Part shown: piece after piece, positions 1 to 6,182 of the stretch
Layout of the letters: the number at the start of each line of letters is the position of its first letter
Numbering within the stretch: position 1 is the first letter of the stretch
Assembly: GCA_030042795.1 (NCBI GenBank)
Contig: JASHYZ010000587.1
Coordinates: forward strand, 1-10,472
Reading direction: 5' to 3'
DNA: 10,472 nt
Source: Terriglobia bacterium
GTDB lineage: Bacteria > Acidobacteriota > Terriglobia > UBA7540
Notes under the pieces: model-generated
The model's input: only the letters and a program-made list of their open reading frames with translations
What the model was told of the DNA's origin: nothing
Database searches by the model: none
Position numbers and translations under genes: made by a program

Positions 1-108
1 CAACGCCTCCGCGAACAGATCGGAGAGAGCATCTAGTTGCCGGATTTGCACCGACCTCATGTGCTCTTCGTAGTCGGAAAGGGGTACGGCCAGCCAGGGG
101 TTCGACAT
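1..108 (-). CDS. Probable class I SAM-dependent methyltransferase, N-terminal fragment (gene runs off the left edge)
   Basis: Reading leftward from the ATG at 108 gives 36 uninterrupted codons, in frame to base 1, beginning MSNPWLAVPLSDYEEHM and ending DALSDLFAEAL. A start of the form NPWL-x-(I/V)-PL-x-DYE-x-HM is, from memory, typical of a family of bacterial class I SAM-dependent methyltransferases. The glycine-rich SAM-binding loop would lie beyond the window, so the function is inferred only from this N-terminal signature. No clear Shine-Dalgarno sequence precedes the ATG. A MITE-like repeat ends 13 bases upstream of it, so the element occupies the promoter and leader region. An in-frame ATG at codon 17 is possible but would discard the conserved start. 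The opposite strand also has a short frame ending in a stop at 34-36, which I consider fortuitous. Confidence 0.55.
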   Translation of the reverse strand, partial: MSNPWLAVPLSDYEEHMRSVQIRQLDALSDLFAEAL

Positions 109-121
109 GTCGCTATGCTAG

Positions 122-349
122 CTAGCAGGCTGCGGAGAAATGTTCGGGAACGTGTTACTCCGAGCCCGTTCACTCCTCCGCTGCGAACGGTTCCTTCGCG
201 TTGCTCAGGACAGGCTCTGAGCGCAGCGAAGGATCTCAGGGTAAACTTCGCGAGGAATCTCGCTTTGAAACTGAAGGAAATACGAGATTCCTCGTCGCCT
301 TGGGCTCCTCGGAATGACAGATTGGACGGGTTCTTCCGCAGCCTGCTAG
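122..349 (+). repeat. MITE-like palindromic repeat, copy 1 (long form)
   Basis: The element is bounded by perfect 14-base inverted repeats, ctagcaggctgcgg at 122-135 and ccgcagcctgctag at 336-349. Inside are nested palindromic parts, such as gaggaatctcg against cgagattcctc and a terminal ctcggaatgacag. An extra internal hairpin module around 190-235 (ccttcgcg... against ...agcgaagg) is absent from the short copies. The right half is identical to copy 2 (1397-1544) over more than 50 bases. No transposase is encoded. It lies between the methyltransferase start and the 3' end of the secreted-protein gene. Two short ORFs here (57-440 minus, 37-462 plus) are repeat-derived and not called. Confidence 0.85.
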
Positions 350-508
350 GCTCGCCAGATGGTAATTCCAATTCAGCCGGCCATTCGCGGGCTCTGAGGT
401 TCACACTGACCCACAACCTGCGCATGGAGTTGCATGCCAAACGTACTTGGGACAGCGCATGAACCGACCCGGAAAGCTGTTCTGGCGCACTTTCGTCTAC
501 ATTGCGGG
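350..508. other. Non-coding gap downstream of the secreted-protein gene; nothing recognised
   Basis: These 159 bases lie between repeat copy 1 and the stop codon of the minus-strand gene at 509. Short frames cross the stretch on both strands, but none has a ribosome binding site or a recognisable protein pattern. I see no hairpin with a U-tract that would make a convincing terminator for the gene at 509-1369. Confidence 0.4.
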
Positions 509-1369
509 TCAGTGCCGCCTCGAAACGGTACGCCTGATCTCAGGCCAGAACTCCTGGAGAAGGTTCACCGGAAGACTCAGCCCGATCTGCTCGGTTCCGT
601 TGCTCAGCGTGTACGCCACGAGGTTGTATCGGCCGGGAAGCCAAGCGACGGATACGGCAGTCGACGCATAATAGGCGCCGAGATTGGCGACGTTTAAGGT
701 CGGCCGGCCTTGGCCATTGTAAGTGAGGAAACTGTACTTGATCGCGTGCCAGGCACGGCTCCTGAATCCGTGTTGACTACTCGTGATGTAGCGAACGTCC
801 TCGTGCAGGATAGCGGCGGTTGGCGCCTGAAACGTTCCCTGGAGAATAGCATTTCCTACGCGAGATGCCACCCTGCGGTCGTAGCCTTTGAATCCGCCAC
901 CCCAGGCTGCCGGAGAGCCGGTGGTCTGATCGAGCACCAAAGCGGTAAAAAACGGACCGAAGTACGCACCCACTGATGCGTAGTTCATCTTGAAGTAAAT
1001 CTTTACGCGCTGGCCGCCGGTCAGGGGTTCGTAATTGGATGAGGAGGTTGAAACCATTCCGGTGACCGGATTCACCCTCATGGCACGGGGATCGCTCGGG
1101 GCCGGCGACTGGTTCGACATGACGCCAGGTGGCTGGGCTGCGGCGCTGCCGGGTGACGGTTGGACGGCCGTATCGGCCTTTGTAGCCTGGTCGCCGGCGC
1201 CCCCAGATTGCCCGTTCGCGATGTCGTCGCCTTCGGCAGGCTCTGTGTCATCGGCCGAAACTGCCGGCGACTCAGCAGGGGTCTGCGCGAAGGCAGGGCT
1301 CAGACGCCAAGAGATAAGCATCGCGAAGGCTGCCAGAAGCAGCAGACTGCGCTGTTGCGCGCGAAACAT
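509..1369 (-). CDS. Secreted/envelope protein of unknown function, acidobacterial-type family
   Basis: The product is 286 residues from the ATG at 1369. An upstream in-frame start at 1432 would add 21 residues, but its first codons lie in repeat copy 2. The 1369 start places a signal peptide at the very N-terminus: basic MFRAQQR, hydrophobic core near residues 8-20, and probable signal peptidase I cleavage after AFA (residue 28). Residues about 29-115 are a Pro/Ala/Gly/Asp-rich linker. Residues about 117-286 form a Gly/aromatic-rich domain with GGGFKGYDRR (157-166), HEDVRY (189-194) and a C-terminal EFWPEI (273-278). This spacing resembles, from memory, a paralogous family of secreted acidobacterial hypothetical proteins with a possible outer-membrane role; the function is unknown. 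The Shine-Dalgarno sequence is weak (AAGG close to the ATG). The gene is divergent from the radical SAM gene and lies between two direct repeat copies. Confidence 0.8.
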   Translation of the reverse strand: MFRAQQRSLLLLAAFAMLISWRLSPAFAQTPAESPAVSADDTEPAEGDDIANGQSGGAGDQATKADTAVQPSPGSAAAQPPGVMSNQSPAPSDPRAMRVNPVTGMVSTSSSNYEPLTGGQRVKIYFKMNYASVGAYFGPFFTALVLDQTTGSPAAWGGGFKGYDRRVASRVGNAILQGTFQAPTAAILHEDVRYITSSQHGFRSRAWHAIKYSFLTYNGQGRPTLNVANLGAYYASTAVSVAWLPGRYNLVAYTLSNGTEQIGLSLPVNLLQEFWPEIRRTVSRRH

Positions 1370-1396
1370 GGCCTTGAGCGTGCCCGGCAAGATCTC

Positions 1397-1544
1397 TAAC
1401 AGGCTGCGAAAAAATGTTCGGGAACGTGTCATTCCGAGCGTCAGCGAGGAATCTCGCTCTGAAATTAAAGGAAATACGAGATTCCTCGTCGCCTTGGGCT
1501 CCTCGGAATGACAGATTGGACGGATTTTTCCGCAGCCTGCTAGA
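1397..1544 (+). repeat. MITE-like palindromic repeat, copy 2 (short form)
   Basis: The termini are taacaggctgcg (1397-1408) and cgcagcctgcta (1531-1542), inverted repeats with one mismatch. The orientation matches copy 1, and the stretch from aaggaaatacgag to attggacgg is identical to copy 1 over about 55 bases. It lacks the additional hairpin module of copies 1 and 3. It begins 28 bases upstream of the ATG of the secreted-protein gene and therefore forms most of that gene's leader. It also supplies the false upstream start and first codons (MTRSRTFFRSLL) of the longer reading. Confidence 0.85.
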
Positions 1545-1557
1545 GGATTAATGCTGC

Positions 1558-1672
1558 CCTCCCGGCGCCTTGCATGATTTTGCGCCCTCTCCCATAGCCG
1601 AAATCAACGCTCGACGTTAATGATACGATCCGTTAAGATTTTGACTGCAACCAGAGCCGCCTCCCGGCGCCT
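1558..1672. repeat. Pair of 13-base direct repeats in a divergent intergenic region
   Basis: The sequence cctcccggcgcct occurs exactly at 1558-1570 and again at 1660-1672, with starts 102 bases apart. Both copies lie upstream of the radical SAM gene and outside repeat copy 2. Each contains the palindromic core ggcgcc. They could be binding sites for a regulator or chance GC-rich repeats. The sequence alone cannot decide. Confidence 0.5.
1611..1639 (+). promoter_or_regulatory. Candidate sigma70-type promoter for the radical SAM gene
   Basis: TCGACG at 1611-1616 (4 of 6 matches to the -35 consensus) and TAAGAT at 1634-1639 (4 of 6 matches to the -10) are separated by 17 bases. Transcription would start near 1646, leaving a leader of about 70 bases that carries the second 13-base direct repeat. 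The match is weak and acidobacterial promoter rules are poorly known. Confidence 0.25.
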
Positions 1673-1718
1673 CTAAGTTAACTCTTGTGATGCGCCGACC
1701 CGAGAAAGGGGTGTGCTC

Positions 1719-2699
1719 GTGAAACCTGCGGCCGTAATACCAGCCTGGGGCAAGATCCTTCGAGGCCAGCGGCCTTTGCTATCCATCGAGATCACGCGAG
1801 CGTGTCCCCTGACATGTCCCGGTTGTTACGCCTACCAGCCAGATCACCTGGGTTCCGCTGGTCCGCTGCGCGACTTGCGGGACTTCCAGGGAGAGGCTTT
1901 GGTCAATGGGGTTATGTCATTGGTTCGCCGGTACCGCCCCCTGCACCTCTCCATTGTAGGCGGTGAGCCGCTGGTCCGCTATCGCGAACTGAATGAAATC
2001 TTACCCCAACTCGACCGCATGGGCGTCGAAGTGCAGTTGGTTACCAGCGCCGTGCGCCCGGTGCCCATCGGCTGGCGGTCCATTCCATGCCTTCATCTCG
2101 TGGTCTCGGTGGACGGCTTGCCAGCCGACCACGATGTACGCCGCGCGCCGGCAACTTACGACCGCATTCTGAAGAATATCGCTGGCCATCGCCTGAACGT
2201 CCACTGCACCATCACTCGCCCTATGGCAGCAAAGCCTGGTTACTTCGCGGAATTTGCGGCCTTCTGGTCCGAGCGTGAAGAGATTCGGCGAATCTGGTTC
2301 AGCCTGTATACCCCGCAGGAGGGTGAGGAGAGCGCCGAGCGGCTGCGGCCCGAAGACCGGCAGGCCGTGCTGCGCGAGCTGGCGAGTGTCCGCACGCGCT
2401 TTCCAAAAGTTGAGCTCCCTGACCGCGTCCTAAACGGATACTACGAAGCTCCCGCTTCCCCTGAGCAGTGCATCTTCTCGCAGGTCACGACGTGTGTTTC
2501 AGCCGATCTAGCTACTCCCATCGGCCCTTGCCAGTTCGGCGGCCGACCGGTCTGTAAAGAGTGTGGCTGCGTGGCTTCCGCAGCCTTAGCCTCGATCGGA
2601 AGGTACAAACTGGCGGGTTTAATAAGCGTTTCCGACATTTTCGCGTGGTCCCGAAGAATCGGCCAGCGCGGCGCGCGAACGGCAGCGAGGAGTGTTTGA
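1719..2699 (+). CDS. Orphan radical SAM protein with a C-terminal cysteine cluster
   Basis: The product has 326 residues from the GTG at 1719. AAAGGGG at 1705-1711 is an optimal Shine-Dalgarno seven bases before it, whereas the GTG at 1713 lies too close; an upstream start is unlikely. Near the N-terminus CPLTCPGC (residues 29-36) is the CxxxCxxC motif that ligates the radical SAM [4Fe-4S] cluster, and CYAY follows. GGEP (81-84) is the SAM amino-group contact motif. A VVSVDGL strand and an IWFSLYTPQ strand fit a partial TIM barrel. The C-terminal region has six cysteines (251, 259, 271, 279, 282, 284), including CQFGG and CKECGC, which suggests an auxiliary Fe-S cluster of SPASM/twitch type, although the spacing is not canonical. 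No precursor peptide or partner enzyme sits nearby, so the substrate is unknown. Neighbours are the divergent secreted protein and the convergent putative lipoprotein. Confidence 0.88.
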   Translation: MKPAAVIPAWGKILRGQRPLLSIEITRACPLTCPGCYAYQPDHLGSAGPLRDLRDFQGEALVNGVMSLVRRYRPLHLSIVGGEPLVRYRELNEILPQLDRMGVEVQLVTSAVRPVPIGWRSIPCLHLVVSVDGLPADHDVRRAPATYDRILKNIAGHRLNVHCTITRPMAAKPGYFAEFAAFWSEREEIRRIWFSLYTPQEGEESAERLRPEDRQAVLRELASVRTRFPKVELPDRVLNGYYEAPASPEQCIFSQVTTCVSADLATPIGPCQFGGRPVCKECGCVASAALASIGRYKLAGLISVSDIFAWSRRIGQRGARTAARSV

Positions 2700-2739
2700 G
2701 CAAAGTGAAGCTCAGTTTGCGCCGCCCTTTCTACTTGCA

Positions 2740-2756
2740 CCTTGTGGCCCATAAGG
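2740..2756. terminator. Small hairpin between convergent genes, possible weak bidirectional terminator
   Basis: The sequence ccttgtggcccataagg can form a 7-base-pair stem (one G-T pair) with a 3-base loop. It lies in the 74-base gap between the radical SAM stop (2699) and the stop of the convergent gene (2774). Neither side has a strong T-tract, so intrinsic termination is uncertain. Confidence 0.25.
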
Positions 2757-2773
2757 TTCCCGAATAATCTGGC

Positions 2774-4018
2774 CTACGGATTCGCCGGATAGCTTTCCAC
2801 GGGAACCGATTCGCCGGGGCAGCCTCGGGGCCGCACGGACCGGATATCGGTCACTACATACGAATCATCTTCCTTGGAAACCGAGAAGTACACGTCGTCG
2901 GACAGGGACTTGATACCACCTGCCAGGGTGATGGCCAGGGCTACTTGCCAGTTGTTGGCTTCTCCGCACTGCTGCACGAAATCCAACTTACTGTAGACCG
3001 AAGCCGCCTTCGCGGTTCGAATCCTGTCATGCCACTCTTGGACTCTGGCCACGTCACCGGACCGGTTCCAGAGGGATGCCTGGCTCCACGGCAGTTGAAT
3101 CCACTCGTCCACAAAGTCCTGCGGCAGTAAAGCGACGGGCGGCACTCGTGTGACTCCGCTCTCCGTGATTTGGTATTTTGCCACGTGCCTACGGGAGTCA
3201 ATTCCTGCGTCCAGGATCATAGAGCCGTCGTAACTTAGGGTAAAAGTATCTCCCCCGGCGAGCAAAGAGTAGCCGTTCTCATCGGGGAGCTTAGCCTCAT
3301 CCATCCGGCTGAGTTGCACTTCCGGCCGATCCGGAAGGCCGCTGGGCCGCAGCACCCGCAGGCGGATCCTGCGCCAAACGGATGAAGACGCGCACGCCGC
3401 TTCGACATAGGTCGTAACCACTGACCAGCGGCTGTTGGTTCCGGCTGGAGCGAGAATCGCATAGCGCAACTGGTTCTGCGCGCCTGTGGTTAGGGCATAA
3501 TCATCCGACTCCAGGGAAAGCGCCAACTCATACCGGGCGCCTTTGCGCTCGAAGATATAGAGTGAAGCGTCGCGAGCGCAGTAGGCCGTGACAATCGTTG
3601 TAGCCACCAGCAGGTCAAGGGAACCCGCTGGCTGCTGATAGCCAAGTTGCACGATGCAACCATAAGCCTGACGGCAGTCCTGCGGTTTCACGTCGATCCC
3701 GCTTCGACGCAGTTCCTTGACAAGGTTTGCACTCATCTCCCTGGGGTCCGTGGGGACGCCGCGCTGGGATGCCAGGGCCTCAGAGAGGACATCGCGGAGT
3801 TCATGCTTGAGCTCCGTGAGCAGAGTCCGAGCATTGTCGGGCACTTCTCCCCAACGTCTTTGCTCGCCGGGCAGCTTGATGGCCTTAAGGCCCTTCAGCG
3901 TTTCACTGATGGCGGAAACCTGCGAATTGGCTTGCGGATTGTCGAGAGCTGGCGCCCCGAGGCTCATAGGCCCGCAGGAGGCCACTAAAGCGAGTAATAC
4001 GGTGAGCTTTCTCAGCAT
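2774..4018 (-). CDS. Putative lipoprotein/exported protein of unknown function
   Basis: The product has 414 residues from the ATG at 4018. The frame is open to a TTG at 4102, but the 4018 start puts a classic export signal first: MLRK, then LTVLLALVAS, then Cys15. VASC fits the lipobox pattern [LVI][ASTVI][GAS]C, so lipidation at Cys15 is plausible; cleavage after a later Ala (GAPA) by signal peptidase I is the alternative. Residues about 60-85 look like a charged helix (LLTELKHELRDVLSEAL). From about 120 onward the pattern is mostly beta-like, with several isolated cysteines (CRQAYGC, TAYC, EAAC, QQC, RGC), possibly disulfides in an extracytoplasmic protein. I do not recognise a domain. No good Shine-Dalgarno sequence is near; a GGAGG lies about 15 bases upstream of the ATG. 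The gene converges with the radical SAM gene. Confidence 0.75.
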   Translation of the reverse strand: MLRKLTVLLALVASCGPMSLGAPALDNPQANSQVSAISETLKGLKAIKLPGEQRRWGEVPDNARTLLTELKHELRDVLSEALASQRGVPTDPREMSANLVKELRRSGIDVKPQDCRQAYGCIVQLGYQQPAGSLDLLVATTIVTAYCARDASLYIFERKGARYELALSLESDDYALTTGAQNQLRYAILAPAGTNSRWSVVTTYVEAACASSSVWRRIRLRVLRPSGLPDRPEVQLSRMDEAKLPDENGYSLLAGGDTFTLSYDGSMILDAGIDSRRHVAKYQITESGVTRVPPVALLPQDFVDEWIQLPWSQASLWNRSGDVARVQEWHDRIRTAKAASVYSKLDFVQQCGEANNWQVALAITLAGGIKSLSDDVYFSVSKEDDSYVVTDIRSVRPRGCPGESVPVESYPANP

Positions 4019-4169
4019 AAACGAGCTTGGCGGCCTCCGGCGACTCCATCGCTGCTGGAACGATGGCTCTCGCCCGGTCCAAGTCTCGCGTGGCTTTGGC
4101 AACTGCGGCCAGAAGTGAAATATGCCAAGCTTAAAGGTCTTACCGATTTAATGTTTGGCAGCGTTATGA

Positions 4170-4198
4170 AGTTTACACACCTTAACATAGTTTGATAA
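4170..4198 (-). promoter_or_regulatory. Candidate promoter in an AT-rich patch upstream of the putative lipoprotein
   Basis: On the minus strand TTATCA (4193-4198) and TAAACT (4170-4175) are 17 bases apart, each with 4 of 6 consensus matches. They lie in a patch (about 4135-4206) that is strikingly AT-rich against the GC-rich surroundings. The implied leader before the ATG at 4018 would be about 145 bases. The call is weak. Confidence 0.25.
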
Positions 4199-4207
4199 TA
4201 AAAAACC

Positions 4208-4405
4208 CTGGCGGGCTGCGGAAAAGTCGCCCAACCGGCCATTCCGAGGAGGCGGAGAGGAATCTCGTATTTCTTTTACTTTCAGAGCGAAATTCCTTGC
4301 GGAGTTTATCCTGAGATCCTTCGCTGCGCTCAAAACCGCTCGCAGCGGAAGAGCGACCGGGCCCGGAATGACAGCATTAGCGGGCCTTTTACCGCAGCCC
4401 GCTAG
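4208..4405 (-). repeat. MITE-like palindromic repeat, copy 3 (long form, inverted)
   Basis: The termini are ctggcgggctgcgg (4208-4221) and ccgcagcccgctag (4392-4405), inverted repeats with one mismatch. Read on the minus strand it has the same module order as copy 1, including the hairpin module (agcgcagcgaaggatctc) and the core aaatacgagattcctc. It is more diverged and so probably older. It lies 57 bases beyond the rplI stop and is followed on that strand by GGGTTTTTT (4200-4208), so it could act as the transcription end of the ribosomal-protein operon. The rest of the gap 4019-4462 contains the AT-rich patch and nothing else recognisable. Confidence 0.8.
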
Positions 4406-4462
4406 CCTAGAGACATTGACCTGGCTCTGCACTCGCATGGATCGCTTGTGTTGACGCCACTC

Positions 4463-5020
4463 TCATTCCGACGCCTCTTTGGCCTCACCAGAAGGATCGC
4501 CCTCGGCAGGGAGCGCCGCAGCTCCGGCAGCCGCGGCCTTTGCAGCCTCTGCTTCGGCGGCGATCACTTCGGGGCTCTTCTCGGCCTCCACCTTCACTTT
4601 GATGGTCGATGTCACCTCACGGTGAAGCCGGATGGGCACGTCGTACTCCCCAACCACCTTGAGCGGGTTAGAAAGCTGAATCTTTCTACGGTCGATCTGG
4701 TATCCCTGGACGCCGAGGGCCTCAGCCACATCGATGGCAGTCACCGAGCCGAATAGCGTGCCGTGCTCGCCGGACTTCCGGACGAAGGTGAGATTGACGC
4801 CGTCCAGGATTTCCGCAAGCTCCGTGGCCTCTCCTTTCTCTTTGGCCTCGAGCTTGAGAAATCTCACGCGCTGCTGATGCACCCAGGCCTTGTTCTGAGG
4901 CGTAGCGGCTACGGCGAGCTTCTTAGGAAGCAGGTAGTTGCGCCCGTAGCCGTCGGCCACTTTCACAAGCTGCCCACGACTTCCGAGCTTGTCAACATTT
5001 TCGATCAGAATTATTTCCAT
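4463..5020 (-). CDS. rplI: 50S ribosomal protein bL9
   Basis: The product has 185 residues from the ATG at 5020. A GTG three codons earlier is possible, but GAGGTGG five bases before the ATG favours the latter. bL9 binds 23S rRNA near the L1 stalk and extends across the 30S surface, helping to maintain reading frame. The N-terminal domain MEIILIENVDKLGSRGQLV, followed by VADGYGRNYLLPKKLA, is the diagnostic bL9 signature. A long connecting helix (about 45-75) and a C-terminal domain (LTFVRKSGEHGTLFGSVTA) follow. The family is usually about 150 residues. Here residues about 152-185 form an extra Ala/Glu-rich tail (AAEAEAAKAAAAGAAALP...). It is the last gene of the rpsF-rpsR-rplI run, 97 bases after rpsR, and repeat copy 3 lies just downstream. 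Confidence 0.96.
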   Translation of the reverse strand: MEIILIENVDKLGSRGQLVKVADGYGRNYLLPKKLAVAATPQNKAWVHQQRVRFLKLEAKEKGEATELAEILDGVNLTFVRKSGEHGTLFGSVTAIDVAEALGVQGYQIDRRKIQLSNPLKVVGEYDVPIRLHREVTSTIKVKVEAEKSPEVIAAEAEAAKAAAAGAAALPAEGDPSGEAKEASE

Positions 5021-5117
5021 AACTTCCACCTCGTTCCGCGTCAGCCAGTCGAAACCGGTGTTGGCCGTTCAGGAGATCATAGGCTGGCTCATTCGCCTGA
5101 TCCCTCAAACTCCTAGC

Positions 5118-5483
5118 CTAGAGCCCTGAAGCAAATGGAATAAAGGCCAGGTTGCGAGCACGCTTGATGGCAACCGTCAGCAAGTGCTGATGGGGCGAGC
5201 AAGTTCCTGTGAGCCGCCGGGGCAGAATCTTACCGCGGTCGGAGATGAACTGGCTCACCAGCCTGACATCTTTGTAGTCAATGACGTCGATCTTCTCTTC
5301 GCAAAACTTGCACACCTTGCGCCGGCGGAAATACTGCTTGCGTCCACCCCCGGCGGGGCCTGATCCGCCCTTTCGTGGTGTGCGATCGGGGCCACGGCCC
5401 CCGCCTTGACTGCCCCCCCCACCTTGGCCTGAGCTACCGCTGCCGGGGGCGCTACTACCGGTTGGTGCTGGCATACCTTGCAT
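5118..5483 (-). CDS. rpsR: 30S ribosomal protein bS18, zinc-motif form with Gly-rich N-terminal extension
   Basis: The product has 121 residues from the ATG at 5483. A longer frame to 5594 exists, but its first 30-odd codons come from the palindromic element, and AGAGGAG lies seven bases before 5483. bS18 pairs with bS6 on the 30S platform. The core spans about 50-118: [21 protein letters not shown], then [20 protein letters not shown] and [16 protein letters not shown]. Cys58, Cys61, Cys95 and His98 form CxxC...CxxH, the zinc-binding (C+) version of bS18 that many bacteria have lost. Residues 1-48 are a Gly/Ser/Pro-rich basic extension, much longer than in typical 75-90-residue bS18. It is preceded by rpsF, but a 218-base palindrome separates them and no ssb lies between. 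Confidence 0.95.
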   Translation of the reverse strand: MQGMPAPTGSSAPGSGSSGQGGGGSQGGGRGPDRTPRKGGSGPAGGGRKQYFRRRKVCKFCEEKIDVIDYKDVRLVSQFISDRGKILPRRLTGTCSPHQHLLTVAIKRARNLAFIPFASGL

Positions 5484-5490
5484 AGATTCA

Positions 5491-5497
5491 CTCCTCT
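5491..5497 (-). promoter_or_regulatory. Ribosome binding site that fixes the bS18 start
   Basis: AGAGGAG on the minus strand lies seven bases upstream of the ATG at 5483. It is the only strong Shine-Dalgarno sequence in the leader, and it lies between the start codon and the palindromic element, so translation begins after the element. Confidence 0.7.
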
Positions 5498-5510
5498 GAG
5501 CTGCAGTGGC

Positions 5511-5728
5511 TATCCAGAGCGCATTAAGTTGTGATGCATGGTGCAGCGTATAAGGGCAAGGCTTTAGCCGTGCCAGAAGGTGCTTGTGGGGCACTTCCGC
5601 TACGCTCGGCAGGCGCTTCTATTAAGGCTGAAGCGCCTGCCAGCGGAACATCAAGGCGTACTGCTATCGGGCGGCACGGCTAAAGCCGTACCCTTATACG
5701 CTGCACACGACTTAATGCGTTCTGGATA
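5511..5728. repeat. Large palindromic MITE-like element between rpsF and rpsR
   Basis: The outer arms, tatccagagcgcattaagt... (5511-5574) and ...acttaatgcgttctggata (5673-5728), pair almost throughout; the left arm carries about eight extra bases around gatgcatg. Shared blocks are gtgcagcgtataaggg and ggctttagccgtgcc with their complements. The centre holds a perfect 12-base-pair hairpin, ggcaggcgcttc (5608-5619) with gaagcgcctgcc (5630-5641), around a 10-base loop. No ORF with a protein-like pattern is inside. It belongs to a different family from copies 1-4 and lies in the rpsR leader, 52 bases after the rpsF stop. Confidence 0.88.
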
Positions 5729-5780
5729 GTACAAGTGACGAACCGACAGGGACAAGAGTTCAATCCATCGGCCACCGCTT

Positions 5781-6176
5781 CTAACCCATGGCCTCCATTG
5801 CCGGAGCCTCGCTCGGGCTGGGACGCGGCCGCGGCTTCCGCGCGGCCTGTTCGGCGCGCCAAGCCTTTGCCTTCTCGGCCCGCTTCAGTTCCTCATCAAC
5901 CCGAACCGAGAGATACTTGATAACGGCGTCGTTCACCTTCAGCCGGCGTTCGAATTCCTTCACGGTCTCGCCGCCGCCTTCCACCACGAACAGGACGTAG
6001 ACGCCCTCGCGCTGGCGCTGCACCCGGTAGGCAAGCCTACGGCGGCCCATCTTCTCAACCTTTTCCACCTTGCCTCCATGGCCGGTTACCACGCCCTCCA
6101 TCTGCGTAATCAGCTTTCCCAACTCCTCTTCGGGGAAGTCAGTCCGAACGATAAAAGTCAGCTCATATTTGCGCAT
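5781..6176 (-). CDS. rpsF: 30S ribosomal protein bS6
   Basis: The product has 131 residues from the ATG at 6176, with GGAGTGAGG as ribosome binding site overlapping the pth stop region. bS6 forms a heterodimer with bS18 on the 30S platform. The ferredoxin-like fold is evident: MRKYELTFIVR (strand 1), a helix EEELGKLITQMEGVV, then GGKVEKVEKMGRRRLAYRVQ and REGVYVLFVVEG, and a final VKEFERRLKVNDAVIKYLSVRV. The core ends near residue 102. A basic, Ala/Pro-rich tail (about 103-131, with KPRPRPSPSEAP) follows and is common as a variable region in bS6. The start is six bases beyond the pth stop, so translation is probably coupled. rpsR follows after the palindromic element. Confidence 0.96.
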   Translation of the reverse strand: MRKYELTFIVRTDFPEEELGKLITQMEGVVTGHGGKVEKVEKMGRRRLAYRVQRQREGVYVLFVVEGGGETVKEFERRLKVNDAVIKYLSVRVDEELKRAEKAKAWRAEQAARKPRPRPSPSEAPAMEAMG

Positions 6177-6182
6177 ACGACC

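Noticed and set aside
1..36. Plus-strand C-terminal fragment ending in TAG at 34-36 (QRLREQIGESI)
   Set aside because: The minus-strand frame has a start codon and a recognisable N-terminal pattern over the same bases, which is stronger evidence.
37..462. Overlapping short ORFs on both strands around repeat copy 1
   Set aside because: Most of their codons come from the palindromic repeat, they lack ribosome binding sites, and the peptides match those from other repeat copies.
122..1544. CRISPR-like or composite-transposon interpretation of repeated sequences
   Set aside because: Repeats are few, long, unevenly spaced and individually palindromic, with no spacers, cas genes or transposase.
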